DNA of 64,000 nt from contig NC_088797.1 of NCBI RefSeq assembly GCF_011386835.1, positions 99,458,264 to 99,522,263 of the forward strand, read 5' to 3'. The first letter of the stretch is position 1. Each line of letters opens with the position of its first letter. The translations under genes and the position numbers were made by a program. This DNA comes from Chrysemys picta bellii (taxonomy: Eukaryota; Chordata; Testudines; Emydidae). The notes below the pieces were generated by a model. It worked only from the letters and a program-made list of their open reading frames with translations. It made no database searches and was not told the origin of the DNA. Shown here in pieces: positions 56,401 to 64,000 of the stretch.

Positions 56401-59400
56401 AAAAGCTAAGGGAAGGGCCATACAAGGAATAAGAAGTTGTCTCTCCTCCAAAATCCAAGCAAGGAGAAAGTGGAAAACTGAAAACTGATATTGAGAGTCA
56501 TCGGATTTTGGTGTGGGACAAAGCCACACACTTTTGCTTCACTGTCATTGAGAGTCATCCAGATTACACTCAGTTATAAAGGAACAAGTGCTAAGTGAAT
56601 ATTTTAGCTTAATATATACAGATTCTTTAGGTACTCATTTCACTTGAAAAATACATTTTCCCTCCAGTACTGATAAGCTAGAGTTGCGTCAGCTTGCTGG
56701 AAAAATTTTAGTATTCATTTGAGTCAGGCTCCTAAATGACAGACGTTATATTGCTGTTAGGTAGTAAAATGCTGTAAAATTAGAGTGTTCAGAGGTTTCA
56801 AAATCCTTGTGGGGAAAAAAAGAAGCTAATATCCCTAAGCTTGTCCGAGTTTTCTGAGTAAATCTACCACCTATATTCTGTTCTATTAAGCTAGCAAGAT
56901 TTCTGTGCTGACAATTTCTTTTTAATATTTTCAAACTGAATAAATATCATCTTGCCACCAAAACATTTTTAGTGACAATAGTATTTCACAACTGCAGACC
57001 AAAGATATGGAGAATAGAATGATTTTGAAGCTAAACTGCAGAGCACTAGGTTCACTCTTGCCAGTGCAGGGAGTTATAATTTCAAATGTATCTCCTTACA
57101 CTAGTTTGGGGAATTCACTTTAGGGAGTGCAGCTTTAGCTTCTGCGATTGGCCCTCCCAGTGCAAGTGGCCTGATATGCTGAATCCACACACATCCATCC
57201 TCCCTGGTTAAGCTCAGTGCTGCATACAGGATCTGCTATAGCTTTTTGCAGGTGGAAAGGAATTTATAGGCACCTAATACAGCGCCAAACTGCCCTTGTC
57301 TCAATAGACTTTCTATTGCCAGTGCCCACACAGCAGAGTTTGAGCCAGCAGAGGGAATCAGGCCCAGAAAATTTGTTCACAAGAATAGAATTAAATGAAT
57401 AATTCCAAACACCTTAAAGAAAATAAAAATTGGGAGGAAAAGATATAGAAGAAGTTGCACTTGCATATAAGGGACTCAGTTACTTCTTGGAGACAGTGAA
57501 AGTGCATGGCCCCCAGAAGGGCTCCTGGAGCTTCCAGGAATGCAGAGGTTGCACACTTGCTACTAGGGCCTTTTGTGGGGGTGCATCTTACATGCTACAA
57601 CCCCATGGTGTAAGTCAGCTTTGTTGGCCCGTGCACAGGGAGGGCAAAGTCATGGCCCTGCCTCTTCCCCAGCCCCTTATGGGCTCTAAGAGTCCCCACA
57701 CTGCCCAAAACACAAGGGCTAAAGCAGATTCTAAGAATGGGGACTGCAACCTATGTGGCCCTTACAGGACCATGTAAGTGGGGAAAGCTCTCCTCATGTA
57801 AGGGTCGGGCAGAATCTGGCCCAGAACGAGGGCAGCAACTGTAGAGATTTCCACTCAAGCTTAATGAATAATAATTAAGTAGCAAAAATGAGTAAAGAAC
57901 TAGTCATGCTGAAATAAGTAAATAAAATATTTCTACAGCCTATTCATGATCTGTAAAATATAAGGAAAGTAAATGCACAAAAATCATATGTTTTTAAGCA
58001 AAGGACAAAAGTAAAGGAATGCAAAATGAGGATTCAAATTACAGAGAAAAAATTATTGTGTCAATCCTTTGAGAAGAATTATATAATCTAAATAAATACC
58101 TCTTTCTCCCAAAATATTCACATTTGATCCTTACCCCACCCCCACCCACATGCATTTTCACTGTCATCTTCTCCTTAGGAATCATAACAAGCTTGTCAAT
58201 GCTGTTTAAAATGTTAATTTCTAGCAGTAAAATGGCTGATACTCTTGTCGTAAGCAATTCATTGCTTCCTCCTTCTTCCGGGCATTTGACTACATCAGTG
58301 TAGAGCTGTTATCTAAAATTCTATTGCAGCTCCAGTCTGCCGAATCAAACACAACTGCATTACCAGGCATCACAGAATACACCTTTAGAAAGTCAATTAC
58401 CATCAAGATGTCCTTCTGCCTTTCAGTGAGGAGAAAAGAACCATTAACCTATCAACCCTCATCTAGGCAACAAATTCTGATAACTGCCTATTTACGACAA
58501 TGCCATTTTACATCATACAAAGCTGAATGGAAAATAAAGCATACAAAGATAATGATAATAAGTTCTATGACCTTATATTCTGCACATTTAATACATGGTT
58601 CACATTATATTAGTATCAATGTTTTATAGCTGTCAATAGAATCAGCTTGCATTTTAAATAGAAAATATAGATTTATTTGGTTCTGCTTGATGTAATTGCA
58701 TTAAGTCTGCCAAAGGAACCAAATCAAACTATCACCAAAGGGAAATGCATTGTACTTTTGATCAAGTATGCAAACCCTTGACAGTAGTTCCCAGTTTGTG
58801 TTCCCCTACAATTGCAACATGAAATAGTAGTTTATAAAAGTAATTTACTCTAATCCTCTATGTCATTGGGGGATCATCAGTGTAGTTCCCTGATTAGTAA
58901 TAAAGTTTATCTCCCATGCTACAGAGCTGTTTGTTTATTTTGGCCATTAAATAACATTTTGTTTATTTGGCAGAATTCTCTCTCCTGTAGGAATTCTTTT
59001 ATTTCAAATCGAATGCACACATCTTACAACACCTTTCCCCACTTGTATAAGAAGAAGCATTTGTACAATTCTTTCTGCAGTATTTTATTCACTGTTGGGG
59101 ATTTTTTTCTTACAATATGAAAGATGGCACCATAGATTCAACCTATTGTATTAAAAATAAATAGCTGGACAATAATTACACCACGAGTTATACCACAAAC
59201 TTAAGGCTCCATTATCTGAATCATGGATTTCAAAGAAAATGTGTGGAACTGTTCATTTGCCATGACAAAAATGTAAAGTCTCTGAGAAACAAATGAAATT
59301 TAACTTTCTGCCACTTTTCTCCTACTTCACATGCATAGAGGGAAGCTGAAGAGACCGGGAAGTGACTGAGCAAGCAATCTAATTGAGTTACAGATTTTAC

Positions 59401-59699
59401 TGGTAGAGCCAGATGGTCTGTTCTTAGGCTCCCTCAGCGGAGCCTATACATTAGAACTCTGAAAACAGCAGAGGAAGAATGGAAGACAACACACAGGAGG
59501 CTCGGGAGATAGGAGACCCACTTTTATTCTATTCCCTTCTCCTAAGTTCATGACTCTTCTTTTCCCTCCTCTCTTACTGCAATCAATAGTCTAGCCTGAA
59601 GGGCAGGCTCCTTGTTCCAGCAGCCAGAGAGAATTGAGAAGTGGAAAATATCTCAAGTCACTCAGCAAAAGGAGACCTGACTTTCCATCCTAGCCTGCT
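56401..59699. other. Unassigned non-coding sequence
   Basis: No ADGRA1 exon or other gene recognised. The 115-codon plus frame at 57430-57777 has no family similarity and no splice or promoter context. Confidence 0.4.
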
Positions 59700-59975
59700 A
59701 TCAGTGTTCCAACTCTCAAAATTTGATTGCAAGTCTTGCGATATTTGATGTTTTTCTTAACCCCAGTTTCTGGAGTCAGATGATTATGTGAGAATCTCAG
59801 TTTTCATTAAAAAATAAAAGTTTCCAACACTTGTGGTTGTGGAGAAAAGCTGGAAAACGGGAACCCTTCTGGCTCAAAAACCAGAAGACAAATCAAAGGA
59901 ACCTCAAATTTATTATTTTTAAATCTCATGATTTTTGGCCAAAGTCATGATTCTTGAATGATTCAGATTAGCAAT
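59700..59975. repeat. Old interspersed repeat, unclassified
   Basis: aaatctcatgatttttggcc, ggagtcagatgattatgtga and neighbouring text resemble a reptile repeat I recall; no termini. Confidence 0.35.
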
Positions 59976-61343
59976 GCTGCCTATTGGAAAAAATACTATT
60001 AGGCAAGTGCAGCTCCAACAAGCTAAGAAGCACTTGGAAATTATTTTTATCTTTTGTTCAGGTACCAAAACATTTTTAGCACCTTATGAAGCCTTGTTTG
60101 ATTGATGCTGGCCAATAAAATAATGTAAATTAGGCAATTTAATATTGCCCCAGGAAATTTGCCATTTTCTCCATAAAAAATGGGCCATTTTCAATTAAAA
60201 CAAAAATTACAGTCTTACACATACTGTATATAAAATCAACTGAAATGCATCAGCTGGCTTCCTTTGCATAATGGTCAACAAATGGTAAATATTATGGAGA
60301 TTAACCTGTCACAACTATTTTAAAATTATATGCTCTCTGACCATAATGTAAAATATTTTTGAGCTATCTGGCACTATGTATTCCTATTTTCCAACCAAGC
60401 TCTATATTATGAAGTCAAGTTCAAAGCGAAATGGTATATTTTGTCACTTTTACGGGATTTGTTGTGCATATCATATGCCTATCTATGAATGAAAGCTTTT
60501 TTATACCCCAGACAAAATATATGATTATACTATATTTTGTGCATGTATATAGAGATATTTCCAGGGACTGTTAAAAGGTTAAAACATACCTACTATTTGT
60601 GCGGGCATAATTCACAAGAAACTAAGAAACAAATCTTTAAAATATTCCTAAAGCATAGTTGCTACATCATCAAAATTAAATACATTTAGTATGTCAGGCT
60701 ACTGCATCTTTCTTCTACAGTTATGTTCTAATCACAATTTACTCTTTCCTCCCGTCTATTTAGATATTCAGATTTATTTTCAACTTCATGTATCTAAAAA
60801 TCTAATCACACACAGCTACAGCAAGATGTATCCTCAGGCAAAGTAAGAGAATAGCACTCTTTAAGACAGGAAGTAAACCAAACAAATAAAAATATCATCA
60901 TTGTATTAAGTCTAGTTGGTCTAATTAAGAAATTCAGTCACAAACCCAGAAGGCAATTCAAAATTGAAGAGTCTTTATAGAAATGCTCCATGGATATCAT
61001 CAAAACCCCAGCTGTTGAAGCTTACTAGCTGTCAGCTTTTGTCATGGACAAAGCCAGCATGCACTTTACAGAACAGATGAAACATTCTCCTGAAAAGAAT
61101 GGCTTAATATCTGAAAGAAATAAGAGATAATAAATTCTTCTAAAGTCCACATTCAGTGCACCATACAGAAAGCAGTCTCAGCCCCTATATTTAGGTTGCC
61201 TATCACTTCCCATTCTAAAAATGTTTCCAGCCTGTTTGGAAGGGCTCTAATACTTCCATGGTTAGCAGTAGGAACTTGAAATTTGTCAGGGGATAGTCTT
61301 GGGGATACGAGAGTCAAAAAAGTGCTCACTTGAAACACCGAGG
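59976..61343. other. Unassigned AT-rich sequence
   Basis: Nothing recognised. Confidence 0.4.
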
Positions 61344-61435
61344 ACATGATTTTCAGAGACGCTGAGCACCAAAAACTCCAGATGAAGTCAATAAGAATGC
61401 AGATGTTCAGCATCTCTGAAAAATAAAGTCCTAGC
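61344..61435. repeat. Palindromic interspersed repeat
   Basis: gattttcagagacgctgagc near 61350 pairs with the complement of gttcagcatctctgaaaaat near 61405-61424. The loop contains gaagtcaataagaatg. Similar pieces occur near 16525-16600. Confidence 0.6.
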
Positions 61436-62787
61436 TGCCTCAACTCAGCCACCTAATCACTGATGCACTCAAAATTGTGAAAAATTTGGTCTAAATGACT
61501 TGCTGAAGGCCACACGATATCATAGAAAAGAATTACTATTGCCAAGGTATCTATAGGACTTAAATGTGGAAATATGCCATATTTCATCAGTTTTATGTCC
61601 CCCTTTTCATTTTCACTCTCCATTTTAATCTGTCCACTAACATTGGCTGAGCAAACATCTCAAGCTCAGGACTGAAATGAGAGAACAGAGTATCCTAGTT
61701 TGAGGAATTTCCTTACAGTATATGAAGGCTGGAAGTTCAAAAATCTTTGATGGAACAATTCTCTGTAAGAAAATGCAATTTCCTCTAACCATTTCAGGAG
61801 GACATGTTAATTTCAACAACATTTTTGATGCGAAAGTCAAAATGTTTTATTTACACTTTCTTGTTTCATTTCAATAATGTTTAAATATTTCATTTAAATA
61901 ATATCAAACCCGTTCATTTTGTATCAACTTCTATATAACATTGATTTTATTATATTATATTATATACACATTGCAATTAATATACAGTACATTTTTTTTC
62001 TAATATAGTGTTTTGATATTATTGGAACAAAATGTTTAGAGTTTCTGAATAGAAATTTTTCAAAATTTCTGTACCACAAGAAATTTTGAAATGTCAACCT
62101 TTTAGTTTGATTTGGAAAAAAACAAACTTTGAAATGTCAAAGTCTTCTGTGGAACAGAAATTCCATTTTCTAAATCAGCCCTAGTTGGAAGATACAGAGA
62201 TGATATCTAAAGTTGGAGGTCCAGATATGAAATGCTATTTGTGACTAGATAGACACACCTGTAAAGAATACAGCAGAAAGCCAAAACCTTATCTTGATTA
62301 ACAATAATGTAAATGGTTACACCACTTGACCTGGTAAATTAGGTGCTATTTTAATGTTATGTCAAATTCACTTTATCACTTCCAGTCTCTCATGGTGAAG
62401 CATTAGGTGTAAATGCTCTTTATAGATACACTTGTAATGCCAACATCACTGCGTGTTTTCCTGCAATTCAATACTATAGGCTTTAAGCCAGCTTCAGTGT
62501 TTAAAACAGGACATTCTTTTATGAGGTTTCTTCTTTACATGTGCTAAGCGATGAGTGGCCCAAGTCATTATTTAATACTCAAATATACAAATCCAGATGA
62601 ATGTATTTTGACGGCTTTACTATGGAACAACAATGGCATCCAGTGGCCAAAACCCTTTATTGTCTAGCCTGTACGGAATATAATGCACCAGACAACGATT
62701 GCACTATGGAATAAATTCCCTTCCATACATTTAGGGTGTGTACATGTGGTGCCAAAACTGGCAAAAGTGAGCAAATTCTAAGCTTCA
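61436..62787. other. Unassigned AT-rich sequence
   Basis: 62040-62185 (caaaatttctgtaccacaag, ttgaaatgtcaacc) may be an old repeat resembling 17215-17400. No gene. Confidence 0.35.
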
Positions 62788-63290
62788 TAGCTTACAAGGC
62801 CAGAAGGGACCATTATGATCAACTAGTCCAATTTCCTACATAATACAAGTCAAAGGACTTCCCTTAATTAATTCCTATTTGAACTAGAGCACATCTTTTA
62901 GAAAAGCATCAAATCTTGATTTAAAAATTTCCAGTGATGGGAAATCTACCACAGCCCTTGGTAAGTTATTCCAATGGTTAAATACTCTCACTGTTAAAAG
63001 TTGCACCGTATTTCCAGTTTTAATTTGTCTAGCTTCAACTTCCAGTCCATGGCTCTTATACTTTTGTCTGACAAACGGAGGAGCCCACTATCAAATTTTT
63101 ATTCCCCATGTAGATACTTATAAACACTGATCAAGTCACCTCTTTATTTTCTCTTTATTAAGCAAAGCAAATAGAACTCCTTGAGTCTATCAACGTGAGG
63201 CACATTTTCCAAGCCTTTAATAATTTTTGTGGCTCTACTCTGAATCTTCTCCACTTTACCAACATAAATCTCCTCCATCTCTCATGGTAT
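62788..63290 (-). mobile_element. CR1 LINE 3' region
   Basis: Diverged CR1 on the minus strand: aaggccagaagggaccatta, attcctatttgaactagagc, taagttattccaatggttaa, gtctagcttcaacttccagt and ctgatcaagtcacctc. It parallels 12948-13495. Confidence 0.75.
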
Positions 63291-63928
63291 TTGTCAGACC
63301 AGGTTTTGATCTCACATTGATCAGAGAGTTTTGTAAGGTACTACTCACAACACAGGCGCCGAGGCAAGAGTCCACTTAGAATTGACTGGCTTTTGTCAGT
63401 TTGATACTTTTTTTTTTAAACAAACATTATTGAAAATACATAACTATTGAGATCTACGTATTATTGTACAAACATGGGTTTATAAAGTCTTTTAAAGACT
63501 TCTGAAACCTTTGCAAAGAAGGGATCTTGGATAATTAAGATTGCAATACTAAAATTGCTGCAAGATAGGTTGACCACCAGTTAAGTAATGAGGCATTTCT
63601 CTTACCCCAAGGTTGGCTAAATTGAATACTTAAGTCATGAATAATTTAGATATATTACATACATTTTATGTGCACATTATACAGTAAATGTACATTACAT
63701 TATATGGGATATACATTTTTATTAGGCCTGTGTAAGACTCAGTGGCTTCAATTTTCAGGACCTTTGCTTCAGATTGTTTTGTATCTCTTGATTTTCAGGT
63801 TTGAACGAACCCGAAAACTCAAAGTGAAATTGAACCACATTAGGGAATTAATAAGGGGATGAGAAGCCCTGTAACAAGATTTAAGATGGGTGTTTTAGCC
63901 CTAGCAGAACTAAATGTTAACTCACACA

Positions 63929-63930
<2 letters not shown>
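63291..63930. other. Unassigned sequence
   Basis: Nothing recognised. Confidence 0.4.

Positions 63931-63982
<52 letters not shown>
63931..63982. repeat. (CA)n microsatellite, about 52 bases
   Basis: Uninterrupted CA dinucleotides near the window edge. Confidence 0.95.
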
Positions 63983-63987
<5 letters not shown>

Positions 63988-64000
63988 ATGGGTGAGAGAG

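Noticed and set aside
57430..57777. 115-codon plus-strand frame
   Set aside because: No recognised domain, no supporting exon context; probably chance.

Overview
This is vertebrate nuclear DNA with one recognisable protein-coding gene fragment set in long non-coding sequence full of transposable elements. The repeat content (CR1 LINEs, two Penelope-like families with characteristic 3' tails, many hAT and Harbinger-type miniature elements, TGTCAAGG-type LTRs, few simple repeats, old MIR-like SINEs) suggests a turtle, or less likely another non-avian reptile. That assignment rests on recall of these families, not on a database search.

The real gene is the 3' end of ADGRA1 (GPR123, an adhesion-family GPCR) on the minus strand. 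Two coding exons join in phase: 46716-46621 (TM4) and 43234-42013 (ECL2, TM5-TM7 and the cytoplasmic tail ending in the PDZ ligand ETTV). A probable long 3' UTR runs to about 40.3-40.45 kb. I found no exons for TM1-3 up to 64,000, so they probably lie beyond the right edge.

Layout. 1-3.5 kb: LTR end, palindromic MITE, Penelope RT fragment with an oppositely oriented tail, and a palindromic Penelope tail with a 13-bp target duplication. 3.5-10.2 kb: mostly unassigned. 10.2-11.2 kb: hAT element with an internal C-rich minisatellite. 12.9-20.2 kb: CR1 copies, an LTR and MITEs, including a hAT MITE nested in CR1. 21.4-22.3 kb: GC-rich repeat. 25.9 kb: SNRPF retropseudogene. 28.4-30.05 kb: rearranged Penelope copy with opposed halves. 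30.4-31.4 kb: decayed Harbinger transposase. 35.2-36.7 kb: pyrimidine-rich degenerate repeat and an old interspersed element. 37.0-37.4 kb: hAT MITE. 40.3-46.7 kb: ADGRA1. 46.7-64 kb: ADGRA1 intron or upstream sequence with hAT, mariner-like, LTR, Penelope, MIR-like and CR1 insertions.

No new multigene system, CRISPR array or operon is present. The most interesting content is structural: Penelope-like copies of two families carrying oppositely oriented segments, several insertions with readable target-site duplications, a Harbinger transposase relic beside possibly related MITEs, and a Cys/His-rich cluster in the ADGRA1 tail.
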